Shown: in pieces, positions 54,990 to 64,000 of the stretch | Layout: the number at the start of each line of letters is the position of its first letter | How positions within the stretch are numbered: position 1 is the first letter of the stretch | Notes under the pieces: model-generated | What the model was told of the DNA's origin: nothing | Databases searched by the model: none | What the model saw: the letters and a program-made list of their open reading frames with translations, nothing else | Program-made: the position numbers and the translations under genes | Source of the DNA: Coffea arabica | Lineage: Eukaryota; Streptophyta; Magnoliopsida; Gentianales; Rubiaceae | Length of the DNA stretch: 64,000 bases | Direction: 5' to 3' | NCBI RefSeq assembly: GCF_036785885.1 | Contig: NC_092323.1 | Coordinates: 15,570,501-15,634,500, forward strand

Positions 54990-57900
54990 TCCATGTTTTC
55001 TTAGCACTCAGATCAGAAGGAGAGTCCATTTCCTCTCATCACATTCTACAGCTGGACCAAAACTCATGTTGCTTCTTGATTTTGGAGAGTTAATCCATGG
55101 CGAGTGGAATTAATCTATGGTGAGATTCCACACATTAGCTTATATATACTCCCTTAGTACTTTCTCTAAACATTGGATCAGTTCAATAATGTAATTCTTC
55201 GTGTTTCTTGTAGCAATTTCTGGTATTCCCCAAATCTTTAATTTGAACTTGATGCAGCTATAACTTTCTGTTTGCTATAAAGAACTGTCATGCATTCATG
55301 AATTAACATTATCTATCATAATCTGTATCTAATATGTTCTCATGTTCTTTTTGTGAGAACCTTGAAAATATGTATATAAATATCAATGCATTCTTCATTT
55401 GCATTTTGTTTTTATTCTTTAATACGTTTTAGCATTATAACTACTTGTTTCTAATAAGTGCGTAAAGATAATTTTATGCAATAAATAATATAAATGTGTT
55501 AAATATTAAATTATTTGGTTTTGTTATGCTAAATCAACATTCTTTGAGTTAGATAATTTTATTGCCTTAAAATAAATTCGTTGAATGTCGATAGTTAGCT
55601 TTAATCGTTAAAAATGTCAAGGTGTTAATAGGAACCTTAGTATTAAGATGAAGTCGATAAATTTAGGCAATATCGATACGAGTATTCTTAGAATTCTTAA
55701 GAAAAAAAAATTCGGATAATTGAACTTTCACAAGATTAGTATATGGTTAGACATTCAAATCACATTTGGGGTAAACTTTGGGATTTGGTTAAAATTTAGG
55801 ACTTAAGTGGAAAATTTGGAGGAGATGTGCAAGGACTTGAATACCCCTCTACTATCTCAAAAACTTCCATGCAAACCCAAACACTCTCTCGGCCAACCAT
55901 AAAAGAATCAACATTTCCATTTCTGCCTCACTTCATTTTCTTCTCCACTCCAACACTCAACCTCCTCTAACCGTGCACCACTTTCTCTCCACCATCTCAC
56001 TTCAAACCTCAGACCACTACAACATTCCTCTCCACCTTGTTAATGTCGACCGGGAGAAAGAGAGCTGCATTCTACATCCGAGAGTAGAAAAAGAAAAGAG
56101 AGAACCCGTGAGCTGCAACATCCCTGGTTCTGTCCGTGAGCGTGAGGGAGGAAAGAAAGAGTCACTGCGCGAGTTCCATCCCTTACTGCACCTTTAACCA
56201 GCTGCAATCATCTTCCAACCGCAACACCACCACAGCTGCCACCACCGCGACCAAAACCAGGACCAACACCTTCAGTTCTTGTGCGAGCCGAGAGAGGAAA
56301 GAATTGACAGCTTGTGTGTTGTGTGAGCTGAGCTTCTAGCTGAGGTAAATTCGAGACTTAGAATAGCTAATTACTGGTAGATGAAGCTATATCAGAGCTT
56401 GCATGTTGAGTTGTGCGTTCGGATAATGAAATCAAAAGCACCAGAAAAATCTGGTTTGATGGAAATGGAAATTGCCGTGAGTTGATTAGGAAATGCAACT
56501 TTTAATTTGCTTTATTGTGATGATCTGAGCTTGTAATTGTGATTAACCAACTAAAAACTAAGTGATTACGTCTTGCATGAGGATAGTTAGATCGGTTAGG
56601 CAAGAAAAATAAAAATGAAATGAAATCAGCTTGCATGCAAGATCATCCGAGGCTAGCTGGAGAAATTTCTGAAAAATTTGATGATTATGGCTGTTGTTCG
56701 AATTTAATCTTGAACTGGAAATGTTAATTAGCTAGCTAAGAATTTACATGTCGAATTTGAGTACCTAATACTCTGTTTTAGCCGAAGGAAAATTGGACAT
56801 AAGATTAATGAGTTGTTGGAAAATTTTGGAAACCGAGAGGAGGAGTTGGAAATTTTGCAGTTGGTTTCTGGAAATTTTCTTGGAGTAGAATGGATGGAAA
56901 TGCCTGGAAAATGTTGTTTTAAGTCTTGTATGACATTCAGTAGTAAACCATTTGAACTGTTGGCAAATTTGGCCAAAATTGTTGACACATAGCTGCTGGA
57001 AATGTTTCAATTTATCCGAGGAAGGGAGAAAGGATTTTTCCAGTTTTTTTTAGGAAACTTGGGATTCCAAATTGTTGCATTTAAAGTTTGACAAGCTGTA
57101 AAATATTCCACACTTGTTGATTTCACTCTAGAACTTTTTAAGAGGGTCATGCATGTGAAAGTTGGGGTGACAATTTAATTGTTATGGCCAAAATGTTGAG
57201 ATGGAAATTCTTGGCATTGGAATGGATATTTTGGAATAAAAATTGCTGGAAAATGTTTAATCTGCATTTGGTTACAAACAATGAGATGTTGGTTGAAATC
57301 TTGGATAAGATAGTGTTGCAAATTTTGTCCCTGTGTTCATGTACCTGTTAGTGATTCTAAACAGTTGAATTATTGACTATATTGCTATAAGAAATGAATA
57401 TTGGATACCAAGAGCTAATGATTGACGAAGCCTTGGTCTTTTGTTTAATTTTTGATCAGAAATGAATCTGTTGAAACCTAGGGCTAATGATTGACGAAGC
57501 CCTAGTGAGATTTCTATTTGAAATGTGAGAGTGCTATATTGACAAATCTGAAATATTACGTGCTTGTGAATCGGAATCGTAAGGAATCCGTTTTGGTCCT
57601 GTGAATTTGAAAAAGTTTTAAGCAAGTTATTTAAATATATCTTCGCTCTAATATTGAACGATAAAACTTAGTATTGTACGTTAACATTAGAAATTTTGTG
57701 TAGGGATCTTCTAAACTTTGCCGACTCGATATTTCTTCCTTTAGCTTAAACTAGCCTTATTATTTTTGGAAAATGATTTCACTAGTTTCTAAGACCCTAA
57801 GTCTTGTTTTACTTCCTTTTCTTTCCTTAAAATTTGTCCCTGGCTAGATGTCTAGAGGAAAATTGACAAAATACGAGATTTTAATAATTCTAACTAAAAA

Positions 57901-58604
57901 GCGTTGAAAACTTGCTCGGCAAGAAAACTACTTCAAGTAAATTAGATTTAGTTGCACCTCTAGAAAGAAAAGTATTTTTAAGGAAACTATACGGAATATT
58001 TTGCTACTTTTACTAGTTTTAGTCTTAAGTGGATTGTCGAATTATTTCGAGAAAATAAACTATTTATATACTAGAGAATCTTTTATATTTATAAACCTAG
58101 AACTTGGATAGAAAACTTATAGTTCTTAAAACTTGGTTTTCTAGGATCTAGCGAGGACGCAGATTTTGATTCCCAGCTTGACTGGTGACTTCACTCTTGG
58201 TGAGTGTCCCTGCTTGTTCTATGCTTACTTGATTAAAGCGCTTTCTTGACTTGATATGTGATATTTGGAAAAATGGTTTCTGATCCATCGAAGTGAGCAG
58301 TGTGTACTTTATCACACTAGCCGTTCGAGTGGTGACTTGCTTGAAATGCTTTCATGAATACTTGCTTGCACTTGTTAATCACTAGGCAGGGGAGTGTACT
58401 ACACCTTAATGGTGGAAAGAACTCTTACCCTGACCTTTCGGCATTTCGGATATGCATTTTTTGAGAGAATTAATAATAAATAGGATTTCTACTTTAATAT
58501 AAGCGTTGCTTCACTAGTTCACATATTCCTAGCTTTTGAGGCACGAAAGGCCTTATCCTGTACTTTATTTCCCCATGCAGGTGTTTTGTCCATACACAGG
58601 ATAA
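54990..58604. other. NLR copy 4 3' flank, then leader-like region before the HARBI1 fragment
   Basis: 54990-55340 is the NLR 3' flank (aacattatctatcataatctg near 55307). 55850-56345 is C/T-rich and looks like a transcribed 5' leader. GAG/GTAAATTC at 56345 and ccatgcag/gtgttt ending at 58581 could be donor and acceptor of a 2.2-kb leader intron leading to the ATG at 58605. Within it, 'gctaatgattgacgaagcc' occurs twice (about 57415 and 57483). No coding region is seen. It could instead be part of an LTR element that I do not recognise. Confidence 0.35.
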
Positions 58605-58856
58605 ATGGCTAGCGCTCCGCCCAATTTTGGAGTGAATTTAGATGACCCAGAGGATGCAAGGAGAGCCGCAACTGCTGTGTTGATTCTACAGTGGCACTTT
58701 CAAACCCATCGAGTTCCAAGGACAAGGCAGCTAGTCCACACGAGTGCTATGACTGGTCAGGGTTGGGTTGAGGACCTACTGGGAGGAAAGTGCATTAGGA
58801 TGCTTAACAACATGCGCATGGATGTGCCCACATTTATTCAACTATGTCGGATAATG
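58605..58856 (+). pseudogene. HARBI1/ALP1-like protein, N-terminal fragment
   Basis: 84 codons starting MASAPPNFGVNLDDPEDARR. The segment LVHTSAMTGQGWVEDLLGGK followed by RMLNNMRMDVPTFIQLCRIM has the form of the N-terminal DUF8040 region of plant HARBI1/ALP1-like proteins, which derive from Harbinger transposases. The reading is cut after Met-84 by the LTR at 58857, whose first bases supply the stop. The DDE nuclease part is not in the window and may continue beyond the element. Whether this was a transposon or a domesticated gene is open. Confidence 0.65.
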
Positions 58857-60327
58857 TGACAGGTGCCGAACCTGTGCAATAATAAATACCTGCTTAAATA
58901 AAATATAATTTCTATAGATAGTGATAAGTAGGGTCGAATCCACAGGGACTAGGGATAATTTATTTCTTTTAGAGTCCGAAGTATGGGGGGTTTTTGAAAA
59001 TGAGAGTAACTAAATTACTTGGAATAAATTAAAATAAAATAAAATAACTACAACTCAAATAACTAATTATCACAATAAAAATAATAATTGACGAACTCTA
59101 ACCAAGAGACAACTTCGGAGATGGTTTACTTAATTCGATCACAGATGCAAGGATTATTCCAGTTACTTTCTGATAAATTAGTTATAGTTGTCATACACGC
59201 GATAAACAACCAACTTTTCCTCAATTTGTCGATAGCCAAGGTACGACCGTTGACTATTTCTCTAATCAGGAAACAACCCTAGGTACGACCATAGAAGTTT
59301 AATTCCCTAATTGCATGAATAATTAGAAGAGCCTAATTCTAACCAATCAACACGCTACGAGGGTCTCTTTAAGTTAGCCTGTCTATCTCCCTGACACAAA
59401 TTCAATCATGCCAGTTGCCACCAGTTTAGAATAATTAAACAATTACGGATTTAACTATCCTAATTGGCTTCAGGTTATTGAATTAATCTAGAATCCGGGC
59501 TCTGGATAATCGAATAATAAAACAACCATATGAACATAAAGCAGAAGATAGACAAATACCAGTGAATAATGGAAATAAATAAAAACTAATTCGATCTCAC
59601 AAATTTAGTAGAACCAAATCCTCCGTTGTTCTTGACTAGACAAACTTAGCCACGCCTCATGAGAAAATCTTCAAGTAATTCCACTGAGGTCCAAGCCATC
59701 AAAAGAGCCAAGAAAGAAACGAAAAAACTAAAACTATCCTAAAGCTTCGATAAGAACTAAAGATAAAAAGTATTCATCCCTTGATCTCCATACGTGTACT
59801 TGTTTTTAAAGCCAAAGAGGACTAATGCCTCTCCTAGTGCGTGGATCCCGCCGAATTGAGAGTCAAAGTCCAAGAAGGAAACTCTGCCGAATTGAGAGAA
59901 AACCAAATCCACAAGGTGGGTCCTGCCGAATTGCTTCTTGTTTCCCATCTCTGTACGTTACTTCTCTTAAAGGCCAAATGAAGAAAAAGCCTTTTCTCCT
60001 CTCGTGGTCCCCACCGAAATTGGGAAGCTAAAAGAAATACAAGAAGAAAGCTCCGTTGATGTTTTAGGACTCTTGGTCCGCGGCTACTAGTCAGCCAGGA
60101 GCAAAGACCAAGGCAATCCGTCTCCTCTTGTGGGCCAAGTCCATGGGACTTTCTTCTTAAGTCTCCCACTTATGGAGCAAGTCCCTCCTTTTTGGTAATT
60201 TTTTGCTTCATTTCTTGAAATTAAATCCAGATACCAAATCTAAGTAGATATCGACAATTAACACAATATTTGGCAGGGATAAAAGAGGAAATTAATAATA
60301 AAATTACTAACAAATTATACCCTATCA
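58857..60327 (-). repeat. 3' LTR of the minus-strand gypsy element
   Basis: 1471 bp, plus-strand TGACAGGTGCCG...ACCCTATCA. It interrupts the HARBI1-like reading frame. The 5 bases before it (58852-58856, TAATG) should be the target duplication; its partner would be outside the window. Same family as 50171-51514. Confidence 0.85.
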
Positions 60328-60372
60328 ATTCCCCCCACACCTGAACCATGCTTGCCCTCAAGCATGAGAACA
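60328..60372 (-). promoter_or_regulatory. Polypurine tract before the minus-strand LTR
   Basis: Minus strand cttgagggcaagcatggttc followed by aggtgtggggggaatt, directly before the LTR TGATAGGG. Equivalent to 3244-3277 of the left element. Confidence 0.65.
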
Positions 60373-60685
60373 ACAATTGAACACCGAAATTTAATAATGG
60401 CTATTGCTCCAATTACCGTATTGCCAAGGTACCAAGAAAAACATATATCAAGCATCACAGGTTAAAATCAAAGAAAAACCACCCGGTTAGCTTCCCAATC
60501 ACCAACTCCTCCAATTTAAAGCAAACTAATCTAAGGAAAAGGAATGGTTGCTCACATCTATCAGTAAATGGTCCAATCATTAATCAAAATCTCGACATTA
60601 AGATCACAAACCGGCAAGCTGACCTGTTCACATACTAACACAATCTTTATTTTATTTTTTTCTCTTTTTGTTTTGTTTTTGTTTC

Positions 60686-60722
<37 letters not shown>

Positions 60723-63439
60723 AAGTAACAAAAGACTTAGTCTATAGCCCTTAGAGTCTTTTGACGCGAACTCCAACATTTGCCAGATGGAGGAGCCCGG
60801 TTACTCAGCTCCAATCGCTACAGGACCACGCACTCATAGCAACTACTACTTTTTGACGCGAAAATCGACACTTTAGGTGAAAATTCCCGGTTACTCAGTA
60901 GTAATCACTAGCGGAGTACAGTCAACTCTTATTTATAACCATATAGCACAATAACTAAAAATAACACTAAAATAACAGCAGCCAGCCTCAAATTTTCAAA
61001 TATGGAGAACTAAAATTAATAATTGGACCAATTCACAAGAAAAATGTCAACAATCATTCCCTATGCCTAGAAAAGTTAACTAAAAATTAGAAAAGTCAAG
61101 CAATTATTGATATTCACCAAAGAGATGTTCCTGAACTCAACCACATCAACTCGATACCTTTTATTAATAAACTTGGCAATAGCAGAATTAGAGACAACAA
61201 TCCAGCATCAAACTTGGTATTCATATGAAGACTGACCACTAGGAAAAAAAAAGAAAAGAAAATAAACGAAAAAGGAGATAAATATCAAACTAAAAATAAA
61301 GGAAAAACCTTTAGAAACTAAAAATAAAAATACTAGCACCCAAAACTGACCCCCCCACACCTAAATCACACATTGCCCTCAATGTGATAATGTAAAAGCA
61401 GAAGGAAGGAGAGGGGCGACGGCACTTCCCTGAAGTCATCAAAATAGGGGCGGTTCAGGTGGAAATTGTGGACCAACTCGCATCTGAAGCTGGTGCCATT
61501 CGTGGCTTCACCATGGACTCTAGATATCACTCTAAGCAACAAGAGACTACAATTGCCAACAAATAATGGAAGCCGAAAATTCAAAGCAATAACAATTTTA
61601 AAGCCAACCCAACGAATAAAAAGCACAATTCAACCACCCAGAGGACATACAAATACCCCAACACTTATAGCAATTGCAATCAATAAGCACTTATGGTCCA
61701 AACGTAGTCAAATTCAGAATCAAGACAGTCCAAAATGCAACAAGTGTTCCAAAGAGCTTAGTAAAGGAAACCAAAAGGATAAAATGCTCCTGAGCAAGAC
61801 AATTAGAGGTAACCACTTCAATAAGCAAATTTAAGCGTAACAGACACCACTTAATTTAACCAACAGCCGCAGCAAATTACCCACAACTCGACACAAATTA
61901 TACAATTTAGACACAAATGGACCCAAAACCGTAACAACTGTCTCCAATTGGACAGTTAATTACCCAATTCAACCTGCTAAAATTAGCAATTGACCACAGA
62001 AATTGGTAATTCCAGCAACCACAGTTCAGGATTCGAAAAACAATTTAAGCACTAAGGATCAAGAAACTGTAAGCAACAATGCAACCAGTACCACTGGTGT
62101 ACACACAGGGAGGATTTAAATCAAACAGCAACAACTCAATAAATATCAGAAAAATATCCCCACGCATGGCAACAATTAAACCCAATTCCGTCCAAAATTT
62201 TACCCTAGAAATTGCCTAACTCTCCCCCTGCTTTATCCAAACACTCAATCACAGGGTGGTCAGGAACGACTCAATCATAAATGCCCAGTAGTCACAACTC
62301 GCTTTATTAGGCAATCCAGAACACACGATTAGCAGATGTTAAACAACTACCATCACCAGTACCACTGGTGAGTGTATAGGGAGAAATTAAAGCAAATAAC
62401 CAACCTAGTGAACAACATGGATTCGAACACCTAGCAACGCCAAAAATGAGCGGAAATTAAAGCCAGAAGCAATGGGCAACTTACTCCCAAAGTACCCCCA
62501 AATATCGCAGCAGTTTAACTCAGCTCTACCCAAAATTAACCCCAGAAAATGTCTAAAATCACTGCCTGCTGTTTACCAACAAGAAGCCCAAGCAAGGGTA
62601 CAAAATTTCGCAATTTAGGGTTCAGAATAAGACAAATTGAGGCAGGAATTGCAATACCTCCACCTGTCAAAAATTGACAGGTGGTAACGTGCTGGGGTGG
62701 ACGGCCGCGAGAGGGTTGGAGCTGGTGCTGGGGTGGAAGCGAGCTGGAGGTAGGCGGCTGAGGATGGTGACGCGGCCGAGGCCCGGCGAGCTTGGAGGTG
62801 GCTTGTGAAGCTGCGGCGGATGGCGTGCTCGCTGGGCTGCGCGTGGCGATGGGCTGGCTGTGGCGTGCGGCTGAGGATGGTAGACAGTAGGGGGAAAGGT
62901 GAGGCCCGCGGCTGTCGCGCCTGGTGGTGCGCGCAAGACAGCGGAGAAAGGGTGGAATTGGTGGCGTGCAAGGTTGCAGCCGCTGGTGGAGATAGCGGGT
63001 TAGCGGCGGTCACGGGCTGTGGGAGAGAAATGAGTGGCGGCTGATGGAGCTTGGAGCGTGGAGGCGGAGTGATGCGGTGGTGGTGTGAAGGTGGCGGACG
63101 GCGAGGCGCGGCGGAGCTCGGCGAGCTGTGGGTGGACGGCCGTGGGCAGGGGAAGAAGAAAAGAAAAGGGAAAAAGGGAAAGTAGCGGGGAAGAAGGAAG
63201 AAAGAAAAGAAAGAAAGGAAAAAAAAAAAAAAGAAAGAAAGAAAGAAAAAGAAAAGAAGGAAAAAAAATAGTTTTTGGATTTTTTTTTTCAATGTTTTTT
63301 TCCAAATTTTCTTCCCGAATTTGAAATTTCAAAATTTGAATTTTTGAAGAAAAAAGAAAAGAATGTTTTTTTTTTTTTTTTGAGTTTTTGAATTTTCTCA
63401 ATGTGAAATTTTTAACTTTTTTTTTTTGTTTACAAAGAA

Positions 63440-63700
63440 ACCCAGTCTTAGGCGTGGGCACGCCTAACCGCTCCCTCGTCTTTTGACCATCCGGCGAAAA
63501 TTCTCGCACCGTTAGCGTGACCACCTAGTGTGGGCACGTCTAACTGCTATAGAGTCCGCAGATCCTGAACGAAAATTTCTTTCCCTCAGGCGTGACCACC
63601 TGGCGTGGGCACGTCTAACTGCCTTAGAGTCCGCAGATTCTCGCCTTCCAACCCTTTTCCCCAGACGTGACCACCTGGCGTGGACACGCCTAAATGCCAA
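63440..63700 (-). repeat. Tandem repeats of about 75 bp with CACGCC/CACGTC cores
   Basis: Units starting gtgaccacct occur near 63518, 63594 and 63667, each followed by a g(t/c)gtgg(g/a)cacg(t/c)c core and, in two, by 'agagtccgcagat'. A partial unit lies at 63450. Related to the repeats at 2668-2812. Confidence 0.65.
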
Positions 63701-63785
63701 TTCCCTGTCACCAAACATCAAACTATTAATTGCTACCAACACCTAACTAAAACTTCAAAAATGCATGAAAACTGAAACAAATAGT

Positions 63786-63810
63786 CTTGGGTTGCCTCCC
63801 AAGTAGCGCC
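63786..63810 (-). other. Conserved post-pol motif of plant gypsy elements
   Basis: Minus strand ggcgctacttgggaggcaac followed by ccaag. Similar sequences regularly follow the pol ORF in plant Athila/Tat-type elements. Its function is not known to me. Confidence 0.5.
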
Positions 63811-63848
63811 TTTCTTTAATGTCTTTGGCTAGACATTTTCATGTGTAT

Positions 63849-64000
63849 TCATGGAGGATAAAATCTTGTGGCTCGTTTCAGTGCTTCATCTTCTATGTAA
63901 TCCTGATAGCTCTCGTAAATAGAGTAATTCTTGGGCACACGAGCTACGGGCTTCCATGGACTAGTAAATGGCACCAAACAAACAAGTGATGATCTTAAAT
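63849..64000 (-). CDS. C-terminal end of a retroelement ORF (partial)
   Basis: The minus strand is open from the window edge to a TGA at 63849-63851, 50 codons, ending PKNYSIYESYQDYIEDEALK then RATRFYPP. It lies just upstream of the post-pol motif, so it may be the end of gag-pol or of a small following ORF. No domain is visible in this piece. Confidence 0.35.
   Translation of the reverse strand, partial: LRSSLVCLVPFTSPWKPVARVPKNYSIYESYQDYIEDEALKRATRFYPP

Larger units (their letters stand above)
58857..64000 (-). mobile_element. Gypsy (Athila/Tat-like) element, 3' part, minus strand
   Basis: Read on the minus strand from the window edge: the end of an ORF (64000-63849); the motif gggaggcaacccaag (63800-63786), which commonly follows pol in plant gypsy elements; repeats with gcgtgggcacgcc cores (63700-63440); poly-T/A-rich DNA (63440-63160); a very GC-rich block (63150-62650); AT-rich DNA without a convincing ORF (62650-61400); a first G-rich tract (about 61390-61350); a long non-coding stretch with a T/C-rich run (60640-60722); a second G-rich tract (60372-60328); and the LTR. 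Pol and the 5' LTR lie right of the window. The order mirrors that of the element at 1-4968, but no ATHILA-type ORF is visible here. Confidence 0.7.

Noticed and set aside
60650..60722. T/C-rich run that could be read as a polypyrimidine regulatory tract
   Set aside because: Simple-sequence DNA inside a retroelement; no evidence of function.
62615..63524. Open minus-strand frames in the GC-rich block, Pro/Ser/Arg-rich
   Set aside because: Composition follows from GC-rich and simple T/A-rich DNA inside a gypsy element's non-coding part; no domain, and several overlapping frames are open at once.
1..64000. Search for CRISPR arrays, tRNA or rRNA genes, and bacterial-type operons
   Set aside because: None seen; the content is typical plant nuclear DNA. 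The initiator tRNA-Met complement sequences at 29270 and 29958 are retroelement primer sites and not tRNA genes.

Overview
The window is nuclear DNA of a flowering plant. It is AT-rich, holds large introns and nested retrotransposons, and carries a tandem array of NB-LRR (NLR) disease-resistance genes. The NLR proteins have the long extra N-terminal region of the R1 / 'late blight resistance R1-like' group known from asterids such as Solanaceae and Rubiaceae. I would guess an asterid, perhaps coffee-like, but the sequence alone does not settle the species. I see no tRNA, rRNA or CRISPR.

Layout, left to right. 1-4968: the 3' part of an Athila-like Ty3/gypsy element with its 3' LTR, which cuts off an NLR whose LRR tail survives at 4970-5376. 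5377-9739: intergenic. 9740-13591: NLR copy 1, almost full length with two frameshifts. 13971-18178: a decayed PIF/Harbinger DNA transposon sitting in the 3' flank of copy 1. 18640-20277 (minus strand): a relic of a GH95 alpha-L-fucosidase gene, itself split by a 496-bp solo LTR. 23080-35457: NLR copy 2, split by a 10.8-kb composite Ty1/copia insertion, with a damaged P-loop and no 3' half. 36747-40247: NLR copy 3, the only uninterrupted full-length NLR (1166 aa). 43059-49455: a complete L1-type LINE with both ORFs open and a 17-bp target duplication. 50052-54989: NLR copy 4, broken by a solo gypsy LTR, a stop codon and a frameshift. 58605-58856: the first coding piece of a HARBI1/ALP1-like gene or transposon. 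58857-64000: the 3' end of a minus-strand gypsy element of the same broad family as the solo LTR.

All NLR copies lie on the plus strand and share recognisable 5' and 3' flanks, so the array grew by tandem duplication of a unit larger than the coding region. Copies 2 and 3 also share a likely intron of about 440 bp in the 5' leader. Most of the intervening DNA is transposon, and nearly every insertion can be placed to the base by its target-site duplication.

The most unusual object is the copia insertion at 24064-34873. It holds two nearly complete, closely similar internal regions (about 4.2 kb each) arranged head to head as a large palindrome. Forward LTRs lie at both outer ends, the whole is flanked by one 5-bp target duplication (CTTCT), and both arms share the same inactivating mutations. 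It looks like one composite insertion rather than two independent ones, and its transcripts could form a very long hairpin inside an NLR gene.
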